Shown here one piece after another: positions 10,836-25,600 of a stretch of 64,000 bases of DNA. The DNA is taken from NCBI RefSeq assembly GCF_034190915.1, contig NW_026947626.1:1-64000 (forward strand). The letters run 5' to 3'. The stretch comes from Cavia porcellus (Eukaryota > Chordata > Mammalia > Rodentia > Caviidae). Position numbers and translations under genes: made by a program. The notes beneath the pieces were generated by a model, which searched no databases, was not told the DNA's origin, and saw only the letters and a list, made by a program, of their open reading frames with translations. Position 1 is the stretch's first letter. Every line of letters begins with the position of its first letter.

Positions 10836-13800
10836 TGATGTTTTTCTCACTCCTACTAGTGAATGTAATGTAACACACACCCATACAATGCGCACCACCC
10901 CTTGATGTTTTTCTCACTCTTACTAGTGAATGTAATGTAACACACACCCATACAATGCGCACCACCCCGCGATCTTTTTCAGAAACCTATCCTACATTGC
11001 CACTGCATGTTCCCTGACCTCCCCATGCTGACCACTCCACGGTGCTTTTCTCCATCCTACATTGCCACTCACTGCCTATCCTAATTCAGACCCTTGGATT
11101 CACGCCACCCCGTGATGTTTTTCTCACTCCTACTAGTGAATGTAATGTAACACACACCCATACAATGCGCACCACCCCGTGATGTTCTTCTCACTCCTAC
11201 TAGTTAATGTAATGTAACACACACCCACACAATGCGCACCACTGGGCGATGTTTTTCAGAAACCTATCCTACATTGCCACTGCATGTTCCCTGACCTCCC
11301 CATGCTGACCACCCCGCGGTGCTTTTCTCCATCCGACATTGCCACTCATTGCCTATCCTAATTCAAACCCTCCGATTCACACCAACCCGTGATGTTTTTC
11401 TCACTCCAACTAGTGAATGTAATGTAACACACACCCATACAACGTGCACCACCCCGTGATGTTTTTCTCACTCCTACTAGTTAATGTAATGTAACACACA
11501 CCCACACAATGCGCACCACCCCGCGATGTTTTTAAGAAACCTATCCTATATTGCCACTGCATGTTCCCTCACGTCCACATGCTGACCACCCCGCGGTGCT
11601 TTTCTCCATCCTACATTGCCACTCACTGCCTATCCTAATTCAGACCCTCCGATTCACACCACCCCGTGATGTTTTTCTCACTCCTACTAGTGAATGTAAT
11701 GTAACACACACCCATACAATGCGCACCACCCCGAGATGTTTTTCAGAAACCTCTCCTACATTGCCACTGCATGTTCCCTGACCTCCCCATGCTGACCACC
11801 CCGCGGTGCTTTTCTCCATCCTACATTGCCACTCACTGCCTATCCTAATTCAGACCCTCCGATTCACACCACCCCGTGTTTTTCTCACTCCTACTAGTGA
11901 ATGTAATGTAACACACACCCAGACAGTGCGCACCACCCCGTGATGTTTTTCTCACTCCTACTAGTGAATGTAATGTAACACACACCCATACAATGCGCAC
12001 CACCACGCGATGTTTTTCAGAAACCTATCCTACATTGCCACTGAATGTTCCCTGACCTCCCCTTGCTGACCACCCCGCGGTGCTTTTCTCCATCCTACAT
12101 TGCCACTCACTGCCTATCCTAATTCAGACACTCGGATTCACACCACCCCGTGATGTTTTTCTCACTCCTACTAGTGATTGTAATGTAACACACACCCATA
12201 CAATGCGCACCACCCCGTGATGTTTTTCTCACTCCTACTAGTGAATGTAATGTAACACACTCCCATACAATGCGCACCACCCCGCGATGTTTTTCAGAAA
12301 CCTATCCTACATTGCCACTGCATGTTCCCTGACCTTCCCATGCTGAGCACCCCGCGGTGCTTTTCTCCATCCTACATTGCCACTCACTGCCTATCCTAAT
12401 TCAGACCCTCCGATTCACATCACCCCGTGATGTTTTTCTCACTCCTACTAGTGAATGTAATGTAACTCACACCCATAAAATGCGCACCACCCCGTGTTTT
12501 TTTTCTCACTCCTACTAGTGAATGTAATGTAACACACACCCATACAATGCACACCACATCGCGATGTTTTTCAGAAACCTATCCTACATTGCCACTGCAT
12601 GTTCCCTGACCTCCCCATGCTGACCAGCCCGCGGTGCTTTTCTCCATCCTACATTGCCACTCACTGCCTATTCTAATTCAGACCCTCCGATTCACACCAC
12701 CCCATGATGTTTTTCTCACTCCTACTAGTGAATGTAATGTAACACACACCCATACAATGCGCACCGCCCCGTGATGTTTTTCTCACTCCTACTAGTGAAT
12801 GTAATGTAACACACACCCAAACAATGCGCACCACCCCGCGATGTTTTTTCAGAAACCTATCCTACATTGCCACTGCATGTTCCCTGACCTCCCCATGCTG
12901 ACCACCCCGCGGTGCTTTTCTCCATCCTACATTGCCACTCACTGCCTATCCTAATTCAGACCCTCCGATTCACACCACCCCGTGATGTGTTTCTCACTCC
13001 TACTAGTGAATGTAATGTAACACACACCCATACAATGCGCACCACCCCGTGATGTTTTTCTCACTCCTACTAGTGAATGTAATGTAACACACACCCATAC
13101 AATGCCCACCACCCCATGATGTTTTTCTCACTCATACTAGTGAATGTAATGTAACACACACCCATACAATGCGCACCACCCCGCGATGTTTGTCAGAAAC
13201 CTATGCTACATTGCCACTGCATGTTCCCTGACCTCCCCATGCTGACCACCCCGCGGTGCTTTTCTCCATCCTAAATTGCCACTCACTGCCTATCCTAATT
13301 CAGACCCTCCGATTCACACCACCGCGTGATGTTTTTCTCACTCCTACTATTGAATGTAATGTAACACACACCCATACAATGCACACCACCCCGTGATGTT
13401 TTTCTCACTCCTACAAGTGAATGTAATGTAACACACACCCATACAATGCGCACCACCGGGCGATGTTTTTCAGAAACCTATCGTACATTGCCACTGCATG
13501 TTCCCTGACCTCCCCATGCTGACCACCCCGCGGTGCTTTTCTCCATCCTACATTGCCACTCACTGCCTATCCTAATTCAGACCCTCCGATTCACACCACC
13601 CCGTGATGTTTTTCTCAGTCCAACTAGTGAATGTAATGTAACACACACCCATACAATGCGCACCACCCCTTGATGTTTTTCTCACTCCTACTAGTTAATG
13701 TAATGTAACACACAACCATACAATGCGCACCACCCCGCGATGTTTTTCAGAAACCTATCCTACATTGCCACTGCATGTTCCCTGACCTCCCCATGCTGAC

Positions 13801-14711
13801 CACCCCGCGGTGCTTTTCTCCATCCTACATTGCCACTCACTGCCTATCCTAATTCAGACCCTCCGATTTACACCAAACCGTGATATTTTTCTCACTCCTA
13901 CTAGTGAATGTAATGTAACACACACCCATACAATGCGCACCACCCCGTGATGTTTTTCTCAATCCTACTAGTGAATGTAATGTAACACACACCCATACAA
14001 TGCACACCACCCCGCGATGTTTTTCAGAAACCTCTCCTACATTGCCACTGCATGTTCCCTGACCTCCCCATGCTGACCACCCCGCGGTGCTTTTCTCCAT
14101 CCTACATTGCCACTCACTGCCTATCCTAATTCAGACCCTATGATTCACACCACCCCGTGATGTTTTCCTCACTCCTACTAGTGAATGTAATGTAATACAC
14201 ACCCATACAATGCGCACCACCCCCTGATGTTTTTCTCACTCCTACTAGTGAATGTAATGTAACACACACCCATACAATGCGCACCACCCCGCCATGTTTT
14301 TCAGAAACCTATCCTACATTGCCACTGCATGTTCCCTGACCTCCCCATGATGACCACCCCGCGGTGCTTTTCTCCATCCTACATTGCCACTCACTGCCTA
14401 TCCTAATTCAGACCCTCCGATTCACACCACCCCGAGATGTTTTTCTCACTCCTACTAGTGAATGTAATGTAACACACACCCATACAATGCACACCACCCC
14501 GTGATGTTTTTCTCACTCCTACTAGTGAATGTAATGTAACACACACCCATACAATGCGCACCACCCCGCGATGTTTTTCAGAAACCTATCCTACATTGCC
14601 ACTGCATGTTCCCTGACCTCCCCATGCTGACCACACCGCGGTGCTTTTCTCCATCCTACATTGCCACTCACTGCCTATCCTAATTCAGACCCTCGGATTC
14701 ACGCCACCCCG
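10836..14711 (+). repeat. Array segment; right copy of the ~8.08-kb-offset duplication
   Basis: C starts at 11317, 11594, 11804, 12078, 12355, 12632, 12910, 13254, 13531, 13808, 14085, 14362 and 14639 parallel those at 3030, 3516, 3726, 3997, 4274, 4550, 4826, 5171, 5447, 5720, 5996, 6273 and 6548. Shared markers include CTATATTGCC with CTCACGTCC in one B, an A lacking GATG (CCCCGTGTTTTTC), ACCCATAAAATG followed by a T8 run, CAGTCCAAC, and an ACAAGTG A module. The left copy has one extra C-A-B unit at 3306. No gene is present. Confidence 0.87.
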
Positions 14712-17700
14712 TGATGTTTTTCTCACTCCTACTAGTGAATGTAATGTAAGACACACCCATACAATGCGCACCACCCCGTGATGTTCTTCTCACTCCTACT
14801 AGTGAATGTAATGTAACACACACCCATACAATGCGCACCACCCCGCGATGTTTTTCAGAAACCTATCCTACATTGCGACTGCATGTTCCGTGACCTCCCC
14901 ATGCTGACCACCCCGCGGTGCTTTTCTCCATCCTACGTTGCCACTCACTGCCTATCCTAATTCAGACCCTCCGATTCACACCACCCCGTGATGTTTTTCT
15001 CACTCCTACTAGTCAATGTAATGTAACACACACCCATACAATGCTCACCACCCCGTGATGTTTTTCTCACTCCTACTAGTGAATGTAATGTAACACACAC
15101 CCATACAATGCGCACCACCCCGTGATGTTTTTCAGAAAACTATCCTACATTGCCAATGCATGTTCCCTGACCTCCCCATGCTGACCACCCAGCGGTGCTT
15201 TTCTCCATCCTACATTGCCACTCACTGCCTATCCTAATTCAGACCCTCGAATTCACACCACCCCGTGATGTTTTTCTCACTCCTACTAGTGAATGTAATG
15301 TAACACACACCCATACAATGCGCACCGCCCCGTGATGTTTTTCTCACTCCTACTAGTGAATGTAATGTAACACACACCCATACAATGCGCACCGCCCCGT
15401 GATGTTTTTCTCACTCCTACTAGTGAATGTAATGTAACACACACCCATACAATGCACACCACCCCGTGATGTTTTTCTCACTCCTACTAGTGAATGTAAT
15501 GTAACACACACCCATACAATGCGCACCACCGGGCGATGTTTTTCAGAAACCTATCCTACATTGCCAGTGCATGTTCCCTAACCTCCCCATGCTGACCACC
15601 CCGCGGTGCTTTTCTCCATCCTACATTGCCACTCACTGCCTATCCTAATTCAGATCCTCCGATTCACACCACCCCGTGATGTTTTTCTCAGTCCAACTAG
15701 TGAATGTAATGTAACACACACCCATACAATGCGCACCACCCCTTGATGTTTTTCTCACTCCTACTAGTTAATGTAATGTAACACACACCCATACAATGCG
15801 CACCACCCCGCGATGTTTTTCAGAAAGCTATCCTACATTTCCACTGCATGTTCCCTGACCTCCCCATGCTGACCACCCCGCGGTGCTTTTCTCCATCCTA
15901 CATTGCCACTCACTGCCTATCCTAATTCAGACCCTCCGATTCACACCACACTGTGATGTTTTTCTCACTCCTACTAGTGAATGTAATGTAACACACACCC
16001 ATACAATGCGCACCACCCCGCGATGTTTTTCAGAAACCTATCCTACATTGCCACTGCATGTTCCCTGACCTCCCCATGCTGACCACCCCACGGTGCTTTT
16101 CTCCATCCTACATTGCCACTCACTGCCTATCCTAATTCAGACCCTACGATTCACACCACCCCGTGATGTTTTCCTCACTTCTACTAGTGAATGTAATGTA
16201 ACACACACCCATACAATGCGCACCACCCCGTGATGTTTTTCTCACTCCTACTAGTGAATGTAATGTAACACACACCCATACAATGCGCACCACCCCGCGA
16301 TGTTTTTCAGAAACCTATCCTACATTGCCACTGCATGTTCCCTGACCTCCCCATGATGACCACCCCGCGGTGCTTTTTTCCATCCTACATTGCCACTCAC
16401 TGCCTATCCAATTCAGACCCTCCGATTCACACCACCCCGTGATGTTTTTCTCACTCCTACTAGTGAATGTAATGTAACACACACCCATACAGTGCGCACC
16501 ACCCCGTGATGTTTTTCTCACTCCTACTAGTGAATGTAATGTAACACACACCCATACAATGCGCACCACCCCGCGATGTTTTTCCGATACCTATCCTACA
16601 TTGCCACTGCAGGTTCCCTGACCTCCCCATGCTGACCACCCCGCGGTGCTTTTCTCCATCCTACATTGCCACTCACTGCCTATCCTAATTCAGACCCTCC
16701 GATTCACACCACCCCGTGATGTTTTTCTCACTCCTACTAGTGAATGTAATGTAACACACACCCATACAATGCGCACCACCCCTTGATGTTTTTCTCACTC
16801 CTATTAGTTAATGTAATGTAACACACACCCATACAATGCGCACCACCCCTCGATGTTTTTCAGAAAGCTATCCTACATTTCCACTGCATGTTCCCTGACC
16901 TCCCCATGCTGACCACCCCGCGGTGCTTTTCTCCATCCTACATTGCCACTCACTGCCTATCCTAATTCAGACCCTCCGATTCACACCACACCGTGATATT
17001 TTTCTCACTCCTACTAGTGAATGTAATGTAACACACACCCATACAATGCGCCCCACCCCGCGATGTTTTTCAGAAACCTATCCTACATTGCCACTGCATG
17101 TTCCCTGACCTCCCCATGCTGACCACCCCGCGGTGCTTTTCTCCATCCTACATTGCCACTCACTGCCTATCCTAATTCAGACCCTACGATTCACACCACC
17201 CCGTGATGTTTTCCTCACTTCTACTAGTGAATGTAATGTAACACACACCCATACAATGCGCACCACCGCGTGATGTTTTTCAGAAACCTATCCTACATTG
17301 CCACTGCATGTTCCCTGACCTCCCCATCATGACCACCCCGCGGTGATTTTCTCCATCCTACATTGCCACTCACTGCCTATCCTAATTCAGACCCTCCGAT
17401 TCACACCACCCCGTGATGTTTTTCTCACTCCTACTAGTGAATGTAATGTAACACACACCCATACAATGCGCACCACCCCGCGATGTTTTTCCGATACCTA
17501 TCCTACATAGCCACTGCATGTTCCCTGACCTCCCCATGCTGACCACTCCGCGGTGCTTTTCTCCATCCTACATTGCCACTCACTGCCTATCCTAATTCAG
17601 ACCCTCGGATTCACACCACCCCGTGATGTTTTTCTCACTCCTACTAGTGAATGTAAAGTAACACACACCCATACAATGCGCACCACCCCGTGATGTTTTT

Positions 17701-20700
17701 CTCACTCCTACTAGTGAATGTAATGTAACACACACCCATACAATGCGCACCACCCCGCGATGTTTTTCAGAAACCTATCCTACATTGCCACTGCATGTTC
17801 CCTGACCTCCCCATGCTGACCACCCCGCGGTGCTTTTCTCCATCCTACATTGCCACTCACTGCCTATCCTACTTCAGACCCTCCGATTCACACCACCCCG
17901 TAATGTTTTTCTCACTCCTACTAGTGAATGTAATATAACACACACCCATACAATGCGCACCACCCCGTGATGTGTTTCTCACTCCTACTTGTGAATGTAA
18001 TGTAACACACACCCATACAATGCGCACCACCCCGCACTGTTTTTCAGAAACCTATCCGACTTGCCACTGCATGTTCCCTGACCTCAACATGCTGACCACC
18101 CCGCGGTGCTTTTCTCCATCCTACATTGCCACTCACTGCCTATCCTAATTGAGACCCTCCGATTCACACCACCCCGTGATGTTTTTCTCACTCCTACTAG
18201 TGAATGTAATGTAACACACACCCATACAATGCGCACCACCCCTTGATGTTTTTCTCACTCTTACTAGTGAATGTAATGTAACACACACCCATACAATGTG
18301 CACCACCCCGCGATCTTTTTCAGAAACCTATCCTACATTGCCACTGCATGTTCCCTGACCTCCCCATGCTGACCACACCGCGGTGCTTTTCTCCATCCTT
18401 CATTGCCACTCACTGCCTATCCTAATTCAGACCCTCGGATTCACGCCACCCCGTGATGTTTTTCTCACTCCTACTAGTGAATGTAATGTAACACACACCC
18501 ATACAATGCGCACCACCCCGTGATGTTCTTCTCACTCCTACTAGTGAATGTAATGTAACACACACCCACACAATGCGCACCACCCCGCGATGTTTTTCAG
18601 AAACCTATCCTACATTGCGACTGCATGTTCCGTGACCTCCCCATGCTGACCACCCCGCGGTGCTTTTCTCCATCCTACATTGCCACTCACTGCCTATCCT
18701 AATTCAGACCCTCCGATTCACACCACACCGTGATATTTTTCTCACTCCTACTAGTGAATGTAATGTAACACACACCCATACAATGCGCCCCACCCCGCGA
18801 TGTTTTTCAGAAACCTATCCTACATTGCCACTGCATGTTCCCTGACCTCCCCATGCTGACCACCCCGCGGTGCTTTTCTCCATCCTATGTTGCCACTCAC
18901 TGCCTATCCTAATTCAGACCCTCCGATTCACACCACCCCGTGATGTTTTTCTCACTCCTACTAGTCAATGTAATGTAACACACACCCATACAATGCGCAC
19001 CACCCCGTGATGTTTTTCTCACTCCTACTAGTGAATGTAATGTAACACACACCCATAAAATGCGCACCACCCCGTGATGTTTTTCAGATAACTATCCTAC
19101 ATTGCCAATGCATGTTCCCTGACCTCCCCATGCTGGCCACCCCGCGGTGCTTTTCTCCATCCTACATTGCCACTCACTGCCTATCCTAATTCAGACCCTC
19201 CGATTCACACCACCCCGTGATGTTTTTCTCACTCCTACTAGTGAATGTAATGTAACACACACCCATACAATGCCCACCACCCTGTGATGTTTTTCTCACT
19301 CCTACTAGTGAATGTAATGTAACACACACCCGTACAATGCGCAACAACCCGCGATGTTTTTCAGAAACCTATCCTACATTGCCACTGCATGTTCCCTGAC
19401 CTCCCCATGCTGACCACACCGCGGTGCTTTTCTCCATCCTAGATTGCCACTCACTGCCTATCCTTATTGAGACCCTCCGATTCACACCACCCTGTGATGT
19501 TTTTCTCACTCCTAATAGTGAATGTAATGTAACACACACCCATACAATGCACACCACACCGTGATATTTTTCTCACTCCTACTAGTGACTGTAATGTAAC
19601 ACACACCCATACAATGCGAACCACTGGGCGATGTTTTTCAGAAACCTATCCTACATTGCCACTGCATGTTCCCTGACCTCCCCATGCTGACCACCCCGCG
19701 GTGCTTTTCTCCATCCTACATTGCCACTCACTGCCTATCCTAATTCAAACCCTCCGATTCACACCAACCCGTGATGTTTTTCTCACACCAACTAGTGAAT
19801 GTAATGTAACACACACCCATACAACGCGCACCACCCCGTGATGTTTTTCTCACTCCTACTCGTTAATGTAATGTGACACACACCCACACAATGCGCACCA
19901 CCCCGCGATGTTTTTCAGAAACCTATCCTACATTGCCACTGCATGTTCCCTGACCTCCCCATGCTGACCACCCCGCGGTGCTTTTCTCCATCCTACATTG
20001 CCACTCACTGCCTATCCTAATTCAGACCCTCCGATTCACACCACCCCGTGTTTTTCTCACTCCTACTAGTGAATGTAATGTAACACACACACATACAGTG
20101 CGCACCACCCCGTGATGTTTTTCTCACTCCTACTAGTGAATGTAATGTAACACACACCCATACAATGCGCACCACCCCGTGATGTTTTTCTCACTCCTAC
20201 TAGTGAATGTAATGTAACACACACCCATACAATGCGCACCACCCCGTGATGTTTTTCTCACTCCTACTAGTGAATGTAATGTAACACACACCCATACAAT
20301 GCGCACCACACCGCGATGTTTTTCAGAAACCTATCCTACATTGCTACTGCATGTTCCCTGACCTCCCCATGCTGACCACCCCGCGGTGCTTTTCTCCGTC
20401 CTACATTGCCACTCACTGCCTATCCTAATTCAGACCCTCCGATTCACACCACCCCGTGATGTTTTTCTCACTCCTACTAGTGAATGTAATGTAACACACA
20501 CCCATACAATGCGCACTGCCCCGTGATGTTTTTCTCAATCCTACTAGTGAATGTAATGTAACACACACCCATACAATGCGCACCATCCCGCGATGTTTTT
20601 TCAGAAACCTATCCTACATTGCCACTGCATGTTCCCTGACCTCCCCATGCTGACCACCCCGCGGTGCTTTTCTCCATACTACATTGCCACTCACTGCCTA

Positions 20701-22671
20701 TCCTAATTCAGACCCTCCGATTCACACCACCACGTGATGTTTTTCTCACTCCTACTAGTGAATGTAATGTAACACACACCCATACAATGCGCACCACCCA
20801 GTGATGTTTTTCTCACTCCTACTAGTGAATGTAATGTAACACACACCCATACAATGCGCACCACCCCTTGAGGTTTTTCTCACTCTTACTAGTGAATGTA
20901 ATGTAACACACACCCATACAATGCGCACCACCATGCGATCTTTTTCAGAAACCTATCCTACATTGCCACTGCATGTTCCCTGACCTCCCCATGCTGACCA
21001 CACCGCGGTGCTTTTCTCCATCCTACATTGCCACTCACTGCCTATCCTAATTCAGACCCTCCGATTCACACCACCCCGTGATGTTTTTCTCACTCCTACT
21101 AGTGAATGTAATGTAACACACACCCATACAATGCGCACCACCCCGTGATGTTTTTCTCACTCCTACTAGTGAATGTAATGTAACACACACATATACAATG
21201 CGCACCAACCCGCGATGTTTTTCAGAAACCTATCCTACATTGCCACTGCATGTTGCTGACCTCCCCATGCTGACCACCCCGCGGTGCTTTTCTCTATCCT
21301 ACATTGCCACTCACTGCCTATCCTAATTCAGAACCTCCGATTCACACCACCCCGTGATGTTTTTCTCACTCCTACTAGTGAATGTAATGTAACACACACC
21401 CATACAATGGGCACCACCCCGCGATGTTTTTCAGAAACCTATCCTACATTGCCACTGCATGTTCCCTGACCTCCCCATGCTGACAACCCCGCGGTGCTTT
21501 TCTCCATCCTACATTGCCACTCACTGCCTATCCTAATTCAGACCCTCCGATTCACACCACCCCATGATGTTTTTATCACTCCTACTAGTGAATATAATGT
21601 AACACACACCCATACAATGCGCACCACCCCTTGATGTTTTTCTCACTCTTACTATTGAATGTAATGTAACACACACCCATACAATGCGCACCACCCCTTG
21701 ATGTTTTTCTCACTCTTACTAGTGAATGTAATGTAACACACACCCATACAATGCACACCACCCCTTGATCTTTTTCAGAAACCTATCCTACATTGCCACT
21801 ACATGTTCCCTGACCTCCCCATGCTGACCACACCGCGGTGCTTTTCTCCATCCTACATTGCCACTCACTGCCTATCCTAATTCAGACCCTCCGATTCACA
21901 CCACCCCTTGATGTTTTTCTCACTCCTACTCGTGAATGTAATGTAACAAACACCCATACAATGCGCACCACCCCGTGATGTTTTTCTCACTCCTACTAGT
22001 GAAGGTAATGTAACACACACCCATACAATGCGCACCACCCCGCGATGTTTTTCAGAAACCTATCCTACATTGCCACTGCATGTTCCCTGAACTCCCCTTG
22101 CTGACCAACCCGCGGTGCTTTTCTCCATCCTACATTGCCACTCACTGCCTATCCTAATTCAGACACTCCGATTCACACCACCCCGTGATGTTTTTCTCAC
22201 TCGTACTAGTGAATGTAATGTAACACACACCCATACAATGCGCACCACCCCGCGATGTTTTTCAGAAACCTATCCTACATTGCCACTGCATGTTCCCTGA
22301 CCTTCCATGCTGACCACCCCGCGGTGCTTTTCTCCATCCTACATTGCCACTCACTGCCTATCCTAATTCAGACCCTCCGATTCACACCACCCCGTGATGT
22401 TTTTCTCACTCCTACTAGTGAATGTAATGTAACACACACCCATAAAATGCGCACCACCCCTTGATGTTTTTCTCACTCCTACTAGTGAATGTAATGTAAC
22501 ACACACCCATACAATGCACACCACCCCGCGATGTTTTTCAGAAACCTATCCTACATTGCCACTGCATGTTCCCTGACCTCCCCATGCTGACCAGCCCGCG
22601 GTGCTTTTCTCCATCCTACATTGCCACTCACTGCCTATCCTAATTCAGACCCTCCGATTCACACCACCCCG
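14712..22671 (+). repeat. Array segment rich in one-A units
   Basis: Short C-A-B units of 210 bp start at 15881, 16921, 17131, 17341, 18658, 21282 and 22113. Long units include 15193-15603 (four A), 19976-20383 (four A, one lacking three bases), 20662-21005 and 21492-21835 (three A each). Stretches around 15.6-16.4 kb and 16.6-17.4 kb correspond at an offset of 1,040 bp. Stretches near 16.9 and 18.66 kb correspond at 1,737 bp, and 14.6-14.9 and 18.4-18.7 kb at 3,742 bp. No gene is present. Confidence 0.85.
16921..17550 (+). repeat. Three consecutive one-A units (3 x 210 bp)
   Basis: C starts at 16921, 17131, 17341 and 17551 are exactly 210 bp apart, giving (C-A-B)x3. This is the longest run of the three-module form in the window and may resemble the state before A was duplicated. 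Their variants differ (ACACCGTGATATT, TTCCTCACTTC, CCGATACC), so they are not recent copies of each other. Confidence 0.88.
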
Positions 22672-25600
22672 TGATGTTTTTCTCACTCCTACTAGTGAAT
22701 GTAATGTAACACACACCCATACAATGCGCACCGCCCCGTGATGTTTTTCTCACTCCTACTAGTGAATGTAATGTAACACACACCCATAAAATGCGCACCA
22801 CCCCGCGATGTTTTTTCAGAAACCTATCCTACATTGCCACTGCATGTTCCCTGACCTCGCCATGCTGACCACCCCGCGGTGCTTTTCTCCATCCTACATT
22901 GCCACTCACTGCCTATCCTAATTCAGACCATCCGATTCACACCACCCCGTGATGTTTTTCTCACTCCTACTAGTGAATGTAATGTAACACACACCCATAC
23001 AATGCACACCACCCCGTGATGTTTTTCTCACTCCTACTAGTGAATGTAATGTAACACACACCCATACAATGCGCACCACCCCGCGATGTTTTTCAGAAAC
23101 CTATCCTACATTGCCACTGCATGTTCCCTGACTTCCCCATGCTGACCACCCCGCGGAGCTTTTCTCCATCCTACATTGCCACTCACTGCCTATCCTAATT
23201 CAGACCCTCGGATTCACACCACCCCGTGATATTTTTCTCACTCCTAGTAGTGAATGTAATGTAACACACACCCATACAGTGCGCACCACCCCGTGATGTT
23301 TTTCTCACTCCTACTAGTGAATGTAATGTAACACACACCCATACAATGCACACCACCCCACGATGTTTTTCCGATACCTATCCTACATTGCCACTGCATG
23401 TTCCCTGACCTCCCCATGCTGACCACCCCGCGGTGCTTTTCTCCATCCTACATTGCAACTCACTGCCTATCCTAATTCAGAGCCTCGGATTCACACCACC
23501 CCGTGATGTTTTTCTCACTCCTACTAGTGAATGTAATGTAACACACACCCATACAATGCGCACCACCCCGTGATGTTTTTCTCACTCCTACTTTTGAATG
23601 TAATGTAACACACACCCATACAATGCGCAAAACCCCGCAATGTTTTTCAGAAACCTAACCGACATTGCCACTGCATGTTCCCTGACCTCCCCATGCTCAC
23701 CACCCCGCGGTGCTTTTCTCCATCCTACATTGCCACTCACTGCCTATCCTAATTCAGACCCTCCGATTCACACCACCCCGTGATGTTTTTCTCACTCCTA
23801 CTAGTGAATGTAATGTAACACACACCCATACAATGCGCACCACTCCTTGATGTTTTTCTCACTCTTACTAGTGAATGTAATGTAACACACACCCATACAA
23901 TGCGCACCACCCCGCGATCTTTTTCAGAAACCTATCCTACATTGCCACTGCATGTTCCCTGACCTCCCCATGCTGACCACACAGCGGTGCTTTTCTCCAT
24001 CCTACATTGCCACTCACTGCCTATCCTAATTCAGACCCTCCGATTCACACCACCCCGTGATGTTTTTCTCACTCCTACTAGTGAATGTAATGTAACACAC
24101 ACCCATACAATGCGCACCACCCCGTGATGTTTTTCTCACTCCTACTAGTGAATGTAATGTAACACACACCCATACAATGCGCACCACCCCGCGATGTTTT
24201 TCAGAAACCTGTCCTACATTGCCACTGCATGTTCCGTGACCTCCCCATGCTGACCACACCGCGGTGCTTTTCTCCATCCTAGGTTGCCACTCACTGCCTA
24301 TCCTAATTCAGACCCTCCGATTCACACCACCCTGTGATGTTTTTCTCACTCCTACTAGTCAATGTAATGTAACACACACCCATACAATGCGCACCACCCC
24401 ATGATGTTTTTCTCACTCCTACTAGTGAATGTAATGTAACACACACCCATACAATGCGCAGCACCCCGTGATGTTTTTCAGAAAACTATCCTACATTGCC
24501 AATGCATGTTCCCTGACCTCCGCATGCTGACCACCCCGCGGTGCTTTTCTCCATCCTACATTGCCACTCACTGCCTATCCTAATTCAGACCCTCCGATTC
24601 ACACCACCCCGTGATGATTTTCTCACTCCTACTAGTGAATGTAATGTAACACACACCCATACAATGCGCACCACCCCGTGATATTTTTCTCACTCCTACT
24701 AGTGAATGTAATGTAACACACACCCATACAATGCGCACCACCCCCCGATGTTTTTCAGAAACCTATCCTACATTGCCACTGCATGTTCCCTGACCTCCCC
24801 ATGCTGACCACCCCGTGGTGCTTTTCTCCATCCTACATGGCCACTCACTGCCTAACCTAATTCAGACCCTCCGATTCACACCTCCCCGTGATGTTTTTCT
24901 CACTCCTACTAGTGAATGTAATGTAACACACACCCATAAAATGCGCACCACCCCGTGTTTTTCTCACTCCAACTAGTGAATGTAATGTAACACACACCCA
25001 TACAGTGCGCACCAACCCGTGATGTTTTTCTCACTCCTACTAGTGAATGTAATGTAACACACACCCATACAATGTGCACCACCCCGCGATGTTTTTCAGA
25101 TACCTATCCTACATTGCCACTGCATGTTCCCTGACCTCCCCATGCTGAACACCCCGCGGTGCTTTTCTCCATCCTACATTGCCACTCACTGCCTATCCTA
25201 ATTCAGACCCTCCGATTCACACCACCCCGTGATGTTTTTCTCACTCCTACTAGTGAATGTAATGTAACACACACCCATACAATGCGCACCACCCCGTGAT
25301 GTTTTTCTCACTCCTACTATTGAATGTAATGTAACACACACCCATACAATGCGCACCACCCCGCAATGTTTTTCAGAAACCTATCCTACATTGCCACTGC
25401 ATGTTCCCTGACCTCCCCATGCTGACCACCCCGCGGTGCTTTTCTCCATCCTACATTGCCACTCACTGCCTATCCTAATTCAGACCCTCCGATTCACACC
25501 ACACCGTAATGTTTTTCTCACTCCTACTAGTGAATGTAATGTAACAAACACCCATACAATGCGCACCACCCCGTGATGTTTTTCTCACTCCTACTAGTGA

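Noticed and set aside
24026..24277. Recurrent 83-codon reverse-strand frame (also at 29077, 33296, 48120, 52744, 56814, 59849)
   Set aside because: Recurrence follows copying of the satellite. The frame covers nearly one 277-bp unit, ends by frame rotation and shows no sign of selection on codons by eye.
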